A stretch of DNA of 64,000 bases, from the NCBI GenBank assembly GCA_949592205.1, contig CATIUR010000002.1, forward strand, positions 132,816,090 through 132,880,089. Reading direction: 5' to 3'. Each line of letters begins with the position of its first letter. Within the stretch, counting starts at the first letter, position 1. Below are positions 30,928-41,862 of this stretch, one piece after another. Under the pieces are notes generated by a model that saw only the letters and a list, made by a program, of their open reading frames with translations, made no database searches and had not been told where the DNA came from. The position numbers and the translations under genes were made by a program. The DNA comes from Helichrysum umbraculigerum. Taxonomy: Eukaryota; Streptophyta; Magnoliopsida; Asterales; Asteraceae.

Positions 30928-32438
30928 TTAGTCTTCCAAGGGTATTTTTGTAATAGTTAGTATTTGTATGTGTAATTAAAAAAAAAAGGCGTATGGCATT
31001 CATTTGCTTGTTACCTAAGGGGAATCGCCTCCGATAAAAGAACAAAAGTAGTTCTTTTAGAAAGTTTTTAAGTTTTTATCTGCAAAAACTAGGGAGATGA
31101 TAGTACATTAGGAGAATAAGCTTCTCAATAATAAGCTTAAGTCCTAAGGATGATATGTTAGTAGGTTCAAATAAAGTTACTTTAGAACTACAGCGGTTCT
31201 ATCAGGTATGTGTTTATATTTATTTGATTATACACCTGTATCCACAAGTTATAATTTGTCTATTTTATTTAAAATAATAGATGGCTTCGTCATATGATGT
31301 ACTGGTAGGCAAATTATACGACATTTTCTAAGCCTTAAGAAGTTAATTAATTACTTGTTTATTATCTTGTGTTACTATTCTATGATGTATGACATTAGTC
31401 TTAATTGTTGAATGATGGTATTGCCATACACTATTATCATGCATTTTTAATTTCAATTGACAAATAGTAGAAATATGGGTATTAATTTAATTACTGGTGA
31501 CTTATGTTGTACTGAGTACAGACCTGAAGCCTTTAATTAAATTAATATTCTCAAATGTATTTTGAATTATGCTAGAAGGGATCCTCTGTTGTACTAAGTA
31601 CAGACTTGGATAACATAGCATATTCAAGGTATGTCTGATATTTGTCTAATCTTAAAATTCAAGTGTATGTTATATGTTTCGAAAAGATACATCATTAGGT
31701 AACCGCTACCTTGAAATTAAATGATGCAGTGTTATGAGTTTTACTTGAAATTCTTCAGTATGTCATATAATATGAAGCACTTGGTAATATTCATACTAAC
31801 AATAAAGTGTTTGCTTCGAAAGTCGAATATAATTTGTTTATGTGGATCATAATACCGGTAATCGTCTTGAACTGTCTATAATTAAAATATTCACTTTCAG
31901 TGAGTAATGCATTTATTATTTATGCTATGTGGATAAAGGTACCTAAGATATAGTTTTATAAATATAAATGTATAAATGATAAATTTAGTTGTAATTTTAT
32001 GGTAATTTATTTGAATTTCATGAGGTATGTATACTAACAATCAACTTAGACTTTTTAATATACTTTAAATAGCTTGTTCTTTCTAATATGATCCTTAGGC
32101 AGATAAATTCTTATTTAGTTGTGTTATGTATTTTATTTTATTGAAGTGATTAATAAAATGGTACTTGATACCACTGTTAGTTTTTATATTTCGTATTTTA
32201 TTTTTGTTTTTATTTTGAAAGTATTACCCTTTGGAATTAAATTATGCTGAATAATTGTCTCTATTTATAGTTGAACAAACGTTACAATTACAAGTGAAAA
32301 ATAATTTTATTTTAGACTTGTAAAAATAAATGAGTTTTAGTTTATACTTAGTTTTTATTTCGCATTTTAAATTAAGATTGCAAGTTTGACTAGTCAAATC
32401 TGCAAAGTGAGTAAATCTGTGCGAAATTGAACAAAGGG
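30928..32438 (+). other. Copia element: non-coding region after pol
   Basis: About 1.5 kb of AT-rich sequence without a convincing ORF. Two near-copies of a word close to GTTGTACTGAGTACAGAC lie near 31508 and 31587. SIRE elements commonly carry a long region between pol and the downstream genes. Confidence 0.6.
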
Positions 32439-32448
32439 TATAAAAAGG
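32439..32448 (+). promoter_or_regulatory. Internal TATA box upstream of the extra genes
   Basis: TATAAAAAGG, a strong match to a plant TATA box, about 1.2 kb ahead of the first extra gene. A GTAAGT splice donor at 32633-32638 lies some 165 bases further on, and an acceptor ends at 33677 just before the ATG. Together these suggest a separate spliced transcript; the promoter role is inferred. Confidence 0.5.
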
Positions 32449-32632
32449 AACAACTCAACGAACCGAACTCACATTTTTCACATTTCTCACGAACCGAACT
32501 TAGATCCTCTGCGACTCGATTTCTGGCGAAACGAACCGAACACTATTTTCGGTTGATTTTTGATTTTTTAGAACGAGGACGGAATTTTCGATCCGTGGAA
32601 CTTATTCATCTTGTTATTACGCATCTTTTGAC

Positions 32633-33677
32633 GTAAGTTTCATACGATTTCACCGTGTAATTTGTGAGAAATCGATCGGTTTATGATTTCGAATGTTTCG
32701 GTTTAAATTTTCACGGATTTAACACAAATTAGTGAGTTATGAAAACTGAAAAACGTTTATAATGATTTATCGATGCTAATGGAACATGTTTTAAGTGTTT
32801 AATTGCTTCGAAACACATCTAATCGATGATTTAAGCGTTGATCTCGTTAAACCGTTCATCCTACGAATCGTGATTTAATCTCGCTTCGTAGCCCGCTCCA
32901 ACGAACCGAGTCGAATGATTTCATTTGATTTCAGTTTAACGAACCGAACCGACTTTTTGGTTGACTTCAGTTGACTGAAGCGAAACGAACTCGATTCGTT
33001 TGACTTCAGTTGACCGAACCGAGTCGAATTACTTTATTGACTTTCGTTGACCGAAGCGAAACGAACTCATTTCGTTTGACTTCGTTTGACCTGAGCGACT
33101 CGAATTCAACTCGTGGAGATTCTACGAACCGAGTTGAATGATTTATTTAATTTAATTTTTATTCTTAATTGACTTAGTTTGACTTTGAAAACTGAATTAA
33201 CGTTGTTGATTTCAGTTGACTTTGTAAAATTAAGTAAATTTTATAAGTTTTATATAATAACTTGTTTTCGATTTGAGAATCATTTGATTACAAATAATTA
33301 ACAAGTTACTCGTTTTTTACACTTTTAGACTTACGAACATGTGTTTCTAAGTTAAAATTGTATTAACATTTAACAATTTCAGTTATTACATATCGAAAGT
33401 CTTTCGACTCATAATGTAGTCGAGCAGCGTGTTCCGATATTTGTCGGCGGTATGATAACTTAAATTGTGATTTAACTAACAAACTTTATATAATTTATAG
33501 AATATAATTGAAAAGTTAATAATTTATAACGGTTCAATTAAGATTCAGTGAATTAAGTTATTAGTTAATAGTAGACTTAGACGTTTGATGATCTTTTGAT
33601 CATGATACGTAAAAGTTTAAATTGATTAATGTTTGTTTAGTTAATCTTTTTGCTATTTGGGTAATTTTGTATTACAG
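32633..33677 (+). other. Putative leader intron of the first extra Copia gene
   Basis: GTAAGT donor at 32633-32638; acceptor TTGTATTACAG ending at 33677, two bases before the ATG at 33680. The 1,045-base interval is AT-rich and closed in all frames. It contains several ACGAACCGA-type words and, at about 33395-33450, a block (CGAAAGTCTTTCGACTC) that has a relative at about 36097. The splice sites are read from consensus only. Confidence 0.5.
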
Positions 33678-35911
33678 ATATGGCGAACAGATCTTTCGAG
33701 AAGGGTCACAACATACTAGTGAACCTAGATCCGAACGAGTGCGGTGCTGAGCGCTTTGAGCAGATTCTGACTTATCTAGCACGATCGAGAATTCGATTTG
33801 CTATTACCGAGTCACCACCGCTGAACAGAGATCTACTTACACAGTTTTGGAGAAACATTGTGTATGATGCTGCTACGAATCCTCCGACGATTCGTACAAC
33901 GGTGAATCAGCATCCTATCTCTTTTACTGCTGCTGACCTTCGACAGCTTTTACGTTTAGGAACAGTAGAGCAAGACACGGGTATTCATCCTTATTCTGTT
34001 GATTTCATTGAGGGTGCTTTGGGTCGTACCGGATATTCTGGACCCAGGAGAGGACGCCAGTTTGTCAAGGCGTTTGTTCTAGGACAGTGGAGATTCCTGT
34101 TTACGGTTATTGTTTCTGGTTTTGGGAACAAGAAATCAGGATTAGATGAGCTCAGCCCAGAGCTTATGTCTGCTGTACTGTCACTGGTTTACAATAAACC
34201 ATACATTTTCTCTTCTTACATCTTCAATTCTTTCATCGGATAGATTACAGGAGCTGTGAGAACGCAGTTTATTCTTTATCCCCGATTCTGCATGCTTCTG
34301 ATTCGAAATCAAGTTCCGAATCTCCCGGCTTATGAAACTGATTTTCATGTGGAGACGATAGGTTTGAGAGGTTACAACGCTTGTTTTCTTTTATCCAAGC
34401 GTAAATATGACATCAAACCTGAGGCTGCTGATCTCTTTGGGCATCTTCTTGATGCTGATTATGTTGCTCCACCAAACAATGGTTGGATGGATGCAGGAGC
34501 TCAACCTCAAGCTCAAGCTCAACAGCAACAGCAAGCTCAACAACAACCTCCAGCTCCAGTTCCAAAAGCAGCTGAGCAACAAGAGCTCATTGAAGATGTT
34601 ATACATCAGGCTGCACAACAAGGGGAGCAGGTCATACCTGAGCTAGCTGTTGAGGTTCTTCATGAGGTTCTGATACAGAATGATGACGCTCATGATCCAG
34701 TTTTAGTTGCAATTGAACAGTTTAAGGTAATATTAGTTATATATAATAATTCAATTGTTAAAATTTATTATCCTTCTTATCATTATATGTGCTTACTCAT
34801 GAATAAGATACTGAAGTTGTTGACCTAGAGGTTATTCAACCTGAGGGTTCACAAGGTCAGAGGGGTGCTGGTCCATCTGTTCCTTTTTGGAAAGATGGTG
34901 ATACAGCATCTGATTCAGATTCTGAGGATACCACATATGATGATGCGCTGAAGGTTTTAGAACCGACTGAGCGTGGAAAGCGAAAGCTTGTTGATGAGGA
35001 TGATGATGAAGAGGTTCAACCTCTTAGAACTACACGTCGCAAGCGTGTTAGGACATCTACACCCGAGCTTTTGATTGAAAACATGCAGGTTATTATTTTA
35101 TGACTAATAGTAGGTTGTGAATTTTGACATAGAGACTGAGATAGATCTTTTCTATAACAGTTGCAAGGGAATGACAGCCTGCTAGGTCAAGACCTACGAT
35201 GCAACGACCGACTGCTCAAATATCTGAAACCTCAGAGCAAGTTAGAGATATGAGTATTGTTGACGCCGTAAATCTTAATTAGGGATTGCGACAGTTAATT
35301 CTGTTACTGTTACTAATTTAAGTTGTATATAGGTGTCTGGTATGACTGGTCGGTTTACGACAAACAAGGCAGCTCGTATTGCAGCTGGTATGTTGAGTGA
35401 TGCGTTTGATAAAATGGTTCATCAAGCGAGACAATCTTCTTCTGCTCAAACTGCACAACATACGTCACCGCTAGTGAAAGCTTCCGAGAGGATTTCTAGC
35501 TTGGAGTCTCGAGTTCAAACTCTTGAAGATCATAATTTTATCCTTGCCAAGGAGTTTACTGAGAAAAGTCTGGCTTATACTGCTCTGCTGAAGGCACATA
35601 CGATGATGCTTAGAGATGCTGAAGATAACCGGAGAAAACTTGATCGACTAGAGCGTTTAGTGCTAGAGTTGACGAAGGACAAGCCGTCTCAGGGGGAGAT
35701 TCTGGCATATCATGAGGCCTACATAGAAGATGAGCTTAGGAAGAAGCACAGACGAGATGAAGATGATGATCCCAGTGCACACAAAGAGAGTGAGCCGACT
35801 GGTCCTTCAAAGACTAGTGAGCAAGCTACTACTCAGGGGGAGTCTGCGTCTGCTGGTGATGGTGTTGGTACAAGTGCTACTGGTACAGGTGAAACTGGTA
35901 AGACAGCTTAG
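33678..35911 (+). CDS. First extra Copia gene (SIRE env-position ORF), apparently spliced
   Basis: Starts at the ATG at 33680 (MANRSFEKGHN) after a splice acceptor. The first exon encodes about 350 residues with an FTAADLRQLLRLG segment, then GQWRFLFTVIVSGFG and QFILYPRFCMLL, resembling the downstream ORF of SIRE elements seen in Asteraceae. It is broken by one TAG at 34241-34243. A Q/A-rich tract follows (34497-34565). Candidate introns: 34727-34807, 35089-35160 and 35241-35332. The last exon (35333-35911) encodes a coiled coil (SSLESRVQTLEDHN) and a Gly/Thr/Ser-rich tail. Acidic KR-rich nuclear-signal-like sequence lies at about 34970-35060. Function unknown; no transmembrane segment or signal peptide is evident. 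Confidence 0.6.
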
Positions 35912-36542
35912 ACTTATGTAGTTATTTGTACTTAGAATTTATTCGAATTATGATTGTATATTATAATTGTAATTGAATAATTGTATTGTAACTTAATATT
36001 CTGGTAATATATTCGGCTTGAGATTAATATTACAAGTTAAATATATTAGAAATTATTTAAGTTAGTTGATTTTTAAAAGTTAAATAAATTAGTGATCGAA
36101 AGTCTTCAGACTCATTGAGAAGTCGTGCGGCGTGTTCTGATTTATTTCAGCGGTCAAAATTTATTTTAACTTAGATATTTTAGACTTGAGAGTTTTTATA
36201 ACTGACAAGTTAAATATGTAAAGTTTTTGCTAGACAAATGATATATGATTTAAAAGGTTAGATTGATATTTCAATTAAATCTTAGAAATTATATAAGATA
36301 ATTAATAGTAAATTTAAATGCTTGGTGATTATTCAAAATGCATTAGAATTTAAATTTAATTAATATTTGTTAAGTATCTTAATAAGACTTAAATTTTTTT
36401 TGGTTGATTCAGGGTAATCAATAAAATTTTATAAGTTATATAATATGGTTATATCACACAATTGAGATAAATAAAGAGATTCTTAGATTGATTCAGAGAA
36501 ATCAATGAAAGAATTTATATTATTAATTTGATTTGTGTAGGT

Positions 36543-37481
36543 ATGGAAATGCTAGAATTGAGTGACTCTGGAAGTGATCTTCTTGATGAAATTGATGAAG
36601 AAATTGATTTTGATCTTGAAGAAGGAGAATTTTTACTACATGAAGATTGGACTACTGTACCTGAGAATGTGCAAGACATTGGTGTAGATCCAGATGCAAA
36701 TATTGATGAACATCATGTGAGCCCTTCTAGGACAGAAGTTATTATTGAAGATGATCAAGGTCCAACGGTTGTCGATGTAGATGAAGAAATCGATGACTCA
36801 ACCGATTCTGAAGATGATGAAACTTTGATTCCTACCAAGAATCCAGCTGTTTTTCTTAGGAAACTTCCAAAACAGAAGAAGAAGATTGGAGTTTCAAAAG
36901 TTGATATAACAGGAAAACGTGAAGCACGTAAAGGGATTGTTGGATGGTACTTTGACTCTGAACTGAAGCTTTTTGCTATCAAACGGTTTGACGGAGTTCA
37001 ATATTTTGAGAAAAAGCTTGCAGTATTTAGTTCTTTACCAAGATTTGAAATTATAGATTTGGCTAGATTAGAGTTGAATAACCCGAGTAATGATGATTAT
37101 GCTAAGTATGTTGAAAGAATAATCAGAACTGAGGTTAGAACAAAGAAGATTGATAAGATTAAGCCAAGGAAAGGAAAGACAATCAAATTGAAGGAACGAA
37201 GTCAAAGGACAGGAAGAAAAAGAAGAAAGAAGGTTTATCCAGCTGTCAGGTGTGTTCAACAAATTCCACTGAAGACAATGCCACAAGATATTTTGGGAAA
37301 TATGAAAAGTTGGCACGTGGATTCAAGAACTGGAGAAGCTGTCATGGTTGAAGCTGATGATGAGGTTGAAGGTGGTGAAAGAGAAATCTTCAGAGTTTAT
37401 GATCATCAACACCTAATGAACATGTCGAAGAAAGATTTGATAAAGTTGAATGAAAATAGAATCTTGACGACAGTAGCATGA
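36543..37481 (+). CDS. Second extra Copia gene, unknown function
   Basis: 312 codons from the ATG at 36543, which follows a splice acceptor (GATTTGTGTAG, ending 36540). The open frame itself begins earlier at 36528. The N-terminus is strongly acidic (residues 1-100, DLLDEIDEEIDFDLEEGEF). The middle has GWYFDSELKLFAIKRFDGVQYF, and a basic stretch (RKGKTIKLKERSQRTGRKRRKK) precedes the C-terminus. No stop or frameshift interrupts it, unlike gag-pol. I recall similar frames after pol in SIRE-like elements but know no function. It may share the 32.4 kb leader exon by alternative splicing (inference). Confidence 0.55.
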   Translation: MEMLELSDSGSDLLDEIDEEIDFDLEEGEFLLHEDWTTVPENVQDIGVDPDANIDEHHVSPSRTEVIIEDDQGPTVVDVDEEIDDSTDSEDDETLIPTKNPAVFLRKLPKQKKKIGVSKVDITGKREARKGIVGWYFDSELKLFAIKRFDGVQYFEKKLAVFSSLPRFEIIDLARLELNNPSNDDYAKYVERIIRTEVRTKKIDKIKPRKGKTIKLKERSQRTGRKRRKKVYPAVRCVQQIPLKTMPQDILGNMKSWHVDSRTGEAVMVEADDEVEGGEREIFRVYDHQHLMNMSKKDLIKLNENRILTTVA

Positions 37482-37616
37482 GGTGATTTAGCACGTGATT
37501 ATCAAATGATGGTTAAGACTTGTATCAAATTGAAGATTTTTGCTGGAAGTAAGATTTACAAGTGAAGATCAAAGACAACTTGAAGACATAGTAGCATAGA
37601 CGCTAGAGCTATTGTC

Positions 37617-37625
37617 AAGGGGGAG
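37617..37625 (+). promoter_or_regulatory. Copia polypurine tract
   Basis: AAGGGGGAG, two bases before the 3' LTR start at 37628; the plus-strand primer. The 37482-37616 stretch before it is non-coding. Confidence 0.85.
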
Positions 37626-37627
37626 TC

Positions 37628-38242
37628 TGTTGGGATATGTATTTGTGACAACAGATCTAGCTTGTAATAGTACTAGTGATTATTATAATCAAGTGTGTAC
37701 AATTGATTTTGAATTGTAATAATTGATATGATATTAGTTTTTTGTTAATATTCGTTAAATATATTAGTAAGATAAAGTGTTAGACGAATATAGAGAATGA
37801 AAATGCAAACTAAAGTCTGTCTGCGAGATGAGATCTCAAGTCGCAGGATTGAGTTCTGCTAGTCGAGATCTGGGTTCGCAGAGGTGGCAACGAACCGAGA
37901 CCAGAATGGGCTTGGTTTTGGGCTGCGAAGTCAGTCGACTCGCAGAGCCCATCGGGCTGCGAGTCGAGTCGGCAGAAATCTTATATATACAAAATTAGGG
38001 TTTAAACAATTAAAACTTTTGCCAATTCATTTTCCAGAGCTTATCATTGCGATTCTAAGCATTCTAAGGTTAGGTATTGATCGATTAACATTAATTAATC
38101 GATACGAAACCTTGTTGATAATCAATTCGCTATTATCTTGCGAAACAATTCGTTCACAATCCGTGAACCAAGTATTGAGGAATTCCGCGCCTTAATACCT
38201 AAAGATAACCTCGTTATCGATCCATAACACACGGGACTTACA
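37628..38242 (+). repeat. 3' LTR of the Copia element
   Basis: 615 bases with the same ends as the 5' LTR and no indels; 15 substitutions between them by my alignment. It is followed by the second ATGAT of the target duplication, after which badnavirus ORF3 resumes in register. Confidence 0.93.
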
Positions 38243-39325
38243 ATGATGAAAGTGAAAGTGATGAAGATGAAGAAGTGGTCACTAATAAACAGTATATCCA
38301 TGAACAAACAGGATATATGTTTCATATAAGTGATCCCATTGTACAAATTCCGAAAATTGAGCAAGGTGCAGGATCATGGAGGCCGGAGGTAAAATTAACC
38401 GAAGAAATGAAGAACTGTCAACATAGTTGGCAAGATAATGAGTTGACAAGTTATGTGTTCTGTTATTTTTGCAAAATCAGAACAACATATATGTCAAGAA
38501 CTCATTGCACAAATTGCAAGTTAACTGCATGTGCCATGTGTTCACCATACTATGTTAACAGAACAATCATAGTAAAAAGACCAGATGATGAGCAGAAGTC
38601 AGAAACAAAGCTTAACAATCCTCAGGAAACCGCCAGTAATGCAGAAAAAGATTGGGAAATAAAGTATCTAAAGGAAATGATACTTCAGAAGCAAAAAGAA
38701 TGGGAACAGATGATTAAAGATCAAGCCATGGAGCATTACAAAAGGCAAGAGGAAGAAAAAGTTTTTGAGCTTGAGAAAGAAAAAGGTCAAGAGAACTTGA
38801 AGAAAATGGTAATAGGATTGGAAGAATCTGTGAAAAGTTTAAAAAGAAGCAAAGAACAAACAGATTACCAGACATCACTATTACTAGAACATACTCGCAA
38901 AGAGTATGAACAAAGAATCTTGTCTATACAACAATAGATGGACAAGAAAGAGGAAGCATACAAGCTAAGAATTGCTCAATTGGAAAAAGAAATTGAAAGA
39001 CTTGTTGTTGAAAAAGGCCAATTCTCTGAAGAAGGAAAGTATTCTATATATAGTACTCAAGATTTTCCTAATATTGAAGAAACGATGAAAGTTGTAATAG
39101 AAGAACTTCCTACTATAGAAGAATTAGCTGGAGCTGTAATTGAATCGGAACATTTCAAAAACAGTTCGCATCAGCCAGCAGTTCTCAAAAAGGTGATAAT
39201 AAATAGGCTTTATAACCTGGTGGTTGAATTTGAAATACTAGGAATAAAGAATTTCAGTGTTAGAGCAATACTTGACACAAGAGCAACAACATGCTGCATC
39301 AACAAAAAGGTAATTCCAGAAGAAG
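38243..39325 (+). pseudogene. Badnavirus copy B, Cys cluster, coiled coil and protease start (part 2)
   Basis: Resumes copy B after the Copia element. The second Cys-rich cluster (CKIRTTYMSRTHCTNC) lies near 38470-38550, then the coiled coil. A TAG at 38935-38937 falls where other copies have a CAG codon. Protease follows, with the active-site triad mutated to DTR at 39274-39282. The segment ends at 39325 with AGAAG, the target site of the solo LTR, and resumes at 41863. Confidence 0.88.
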
Positions 39326-39690
39326 TGATGACACGCAAAAAGTCATGTTTTTGTGTGCCATTATCTCACCATTTTAGCCCAATTATTAATGAAAACACTT
39401 AAATATGAACTTAAACATCACATTTCATCATAAGGGCTAAAATATAGACGATGTTTCAAGAATCAACCAAAAAGACCTAAAAACGAGTAAAATAGAGCAC
39501 AAACGATCATTGAATCTTCCGTTCACGCATTTAAGCACAATTTGAGCTATACTTGGAATTTTGACCTCTAAATTATGTCATTTTCTTCTTTAGGAAATTA
39601 CGAAACCGTGAGCGCGAGAATCACTCAAAACGGATAAACGACGAAGAAGTTACGACCGAACGAAGAAACGAAGAACCGAAGAATCAGGAT

Positions 39691-39872
39691 ACGGGAGAGC
39701 TAGACCGTATACGGCCAAACTAGACCATATACGGCCTAGCACAGACCGTATACGGCCTAGCTAGACTGTATACGGCCTAGCACAGCCGTATACGGCTTGT
39801 GTTCTCCCGTATTCACCCTACGTTCTCCCGTATACGCTCCAGTTCTCCCGTATTTGCCCTAGCTCAACCGTA
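39691..39872 (+). repeat. CCGTATACGG palindrome cluster in the solo LTR
   Basis: At least five complete or near-complete copies of the palindrome CCGTATACGG, separated by CCTAGCACAGA-like spacers, followed by several half-copies in a TTCTCCCGTAT context. It lies upstream of the LTR's TATA box, where enhancer elements would be expected. Confidence 0.8.
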
Positions 39873-40563
39873 TCGTGCGTTTAGGCGATTAAAATCAGAT
39901 TTTTATTCGGGTTTGCGATACGGTTGTGCGTTTGAAGTTTTGGATACGGTCTACGGATACGGTTGTGCGAGTTCTATATATAGAGGCTTCATTTCTTCAT
40001 TTTCAACATCCATCCACACATCCATCAATCACTCCAACAATCACTCTTTTACGTTTTTAATTTCTTAGTTTAGTTAGTAGATTTCTCTCTCTAGCACTAC
40101 TCTTAGGAGTTAGAGGAGAAATATTAGGATATAATTAGTCGTAGATTAGCGGCTAGTTAGAAGGGGCAATATTGTAATATCGCTTGGCGCGTACTAGAAG
40201 TTCTGCTCGTGTAACGTTCAAGTTATATTCAGCTACGCTCTTATTACGGTTATATCTATCCTTTATCTATTTCATTATGATGATTGTTATTACTGTTGTC
40301 ATGCTAGATTTAGGATTGGTTGCCATGATTAGCGAGTAGTGATATTGCGTGTTTGCTATGATGTAGTTAGTCGTAAATTGGTTGGAATGATGCTATAAAA
40401 ATTAGTGCTTTGATTCACTTTCTATTTATGATTTTAAACCTATCAAACTAATCGCCTTTCAACCAGTAAACGTGATTACGGCCTTAATGATGGGACGTCG
40501 CGAACCCCATCAAAGGTACTTAGTTATCTGTGTCAAACATGAACATGGTCTGATTTGTTAATC

Positions 40564-40790
40564 GTGTAAATATCGCTTTCTAAGTGAACGCTAAGTACAT
40601 CGTCATCGTGGAAATACTGCTTTCTAATCTGAACGCAAAGTACACTGTGATTATGGAAATATGGTTTTCTAACTGAACACCAAGTACACTGGAGCCGTGG
40701 AAATAATGCTTTCTATTCTGAACGCAAAGTACACTGTACCCGTGGAAATATGGTTTTCTAACTGAACGTGAATATTACACTGTTGACAAG
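40564..40790 (+). repeat. Tandem ~46-base repeat in the solo LTR
   Basis: About five imperfect units of a sequence resembling GTGGAAATA(N)TTTCTAA(N)TGAACGCAAAGTACACT. It is non-coding and divergent between units. Confidence 0.75.
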
Positions 40791-41862
40791 TTAGGGATTT
40801 ATTGGGACTTAAAAGTAAGGGTTGGTTTATATCATAGATGGATAATATTATGCTTAAATACAAACTTAGTTAAGTAGTCTGGGTTAGCCTTTGTGAAGCA
40901 ATGTAAGGTACCGTAAGTCGGTTGATTACTCTGTATAGCGTCGACAACACCTCCGGTGTAGTTAATACGTGGAAGCCGAGGAAAAACCGCAGTTACTAAG
41001 CCTTGTGGAATAACGGTAAATCTGTGATCAGCAGAGCTGGTACCGACTAGGTCCTTGGTTCATCAATGGAAACACTTTCAGTGGAGTACAGTGTGGTAAT
41101 CACGGAAAGAGTCGTTGCTATCAGTCTATGTGAATCACCGAATCATGACCCAACACCCAGACTCACTAAACCATCGATAGAAAGTAATCAAGCACACTCT
41201 ATAAACTTGGTCTTAAATGCTTTGTTTAGATTAGGTATTATTGTGGGGTTAAGAAAGGTCGGACATCGAGTTGGTTTGTCGCCTTATTCATGCACCCAGG
41301 GTTTCATCCCAGATAAGGGTCACTATACCTTCATCGGTTAGTGTTGTGGGCTGGATAAACTACTCCGATCAGAATCAGGATAGCCTAGTCGCCCAGTGAC
41401 ATACTGATCAAGAACTCTATCAGTAGGGGGCTAGTGCTTACTCCACAGATACCTGAAATAAATAAAATACAAACCTTTAGAACATGTTTTCATACATCAT
41501 ACATCATTCCAATCAATAAGGCTACCGAAATCATAGCAAACACCCTCTCTAGATTATCTGCTATCTACATTTATTTTATCTGCTTTAATTTTAATTTTCT
41601 GCCTAAGTATAAAAACAAAAACAAAACCCCAATCAAATCTTTTAAAAACCCGCTAGGTTGATAAGTACGCCTGTTTCGCCCACGATCCACAATACACTGA
41701 CTCAGAGAACGACCCTAGGTCATCCTTGCTGCTATACACCAATAGTAACTAGGTATACTTAGGCCCCGCAAATACAAATTTTAAAACCCTATGATCGCCG
41801 TTCTAAACGAGAGGTCCGCAACGACGCGAGTAAAATCGCGACCGACCGTTCGGGCGGCATCA

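Larger units (their letters stand above)
23600..38242 (+). mobile_element. Ty1/Copia element, SIRE/Maximus-like, with two extra genes
   Basis: 14,643-base element flanked by the target duplication ATGAT (23595-23599 and 38243-38247), inserted into badnavirus ORF3. The LTRs are 615 bases each (23600-24214, 37628-38242) and differ at 15 positions by my alignment (2.4%). The tRNA-Met primer site is at 24217-24228 and the polypurine tract at 37617-37625. The pol order protease, integrase, RT, RNase H is Copia-type. The great length, gag with two zinc knuckles, and additional genes after pol fit the SIRE/Maximus lineage. Several stops and frameshifts disable gag-pol. Confidence 0.92.
39326..41862 (+). 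mobile_element. Solo LTR, 2.5 kb
   Basis: Begins TGATGACACGC and ends GGGCGGCATCA, with perfect five-base inverted termini TGATG/CATCA. It is flanked by a five-base target duplication AGAAG (39321-39325 and 41863-41867) inside badnavirus protease. There is no primer site, polypurine tract or coding domain inside, so it is best read as a solo LTR left by LTR-LTR recombination, probably of a Ty3/Gypsy (Tat/Athila-like) element judging from length. A TATA box candidate is at 39974-39982. The strand is chosen from that TATA box only. Confidence 0.8.

Noticed and set aside
39799..40068. 89-codon open frame in the solo LTR
   Set aside because: It lies across the palindrome array and TATA region, has no domain, and is explained by G+C-richer repeat sequence.
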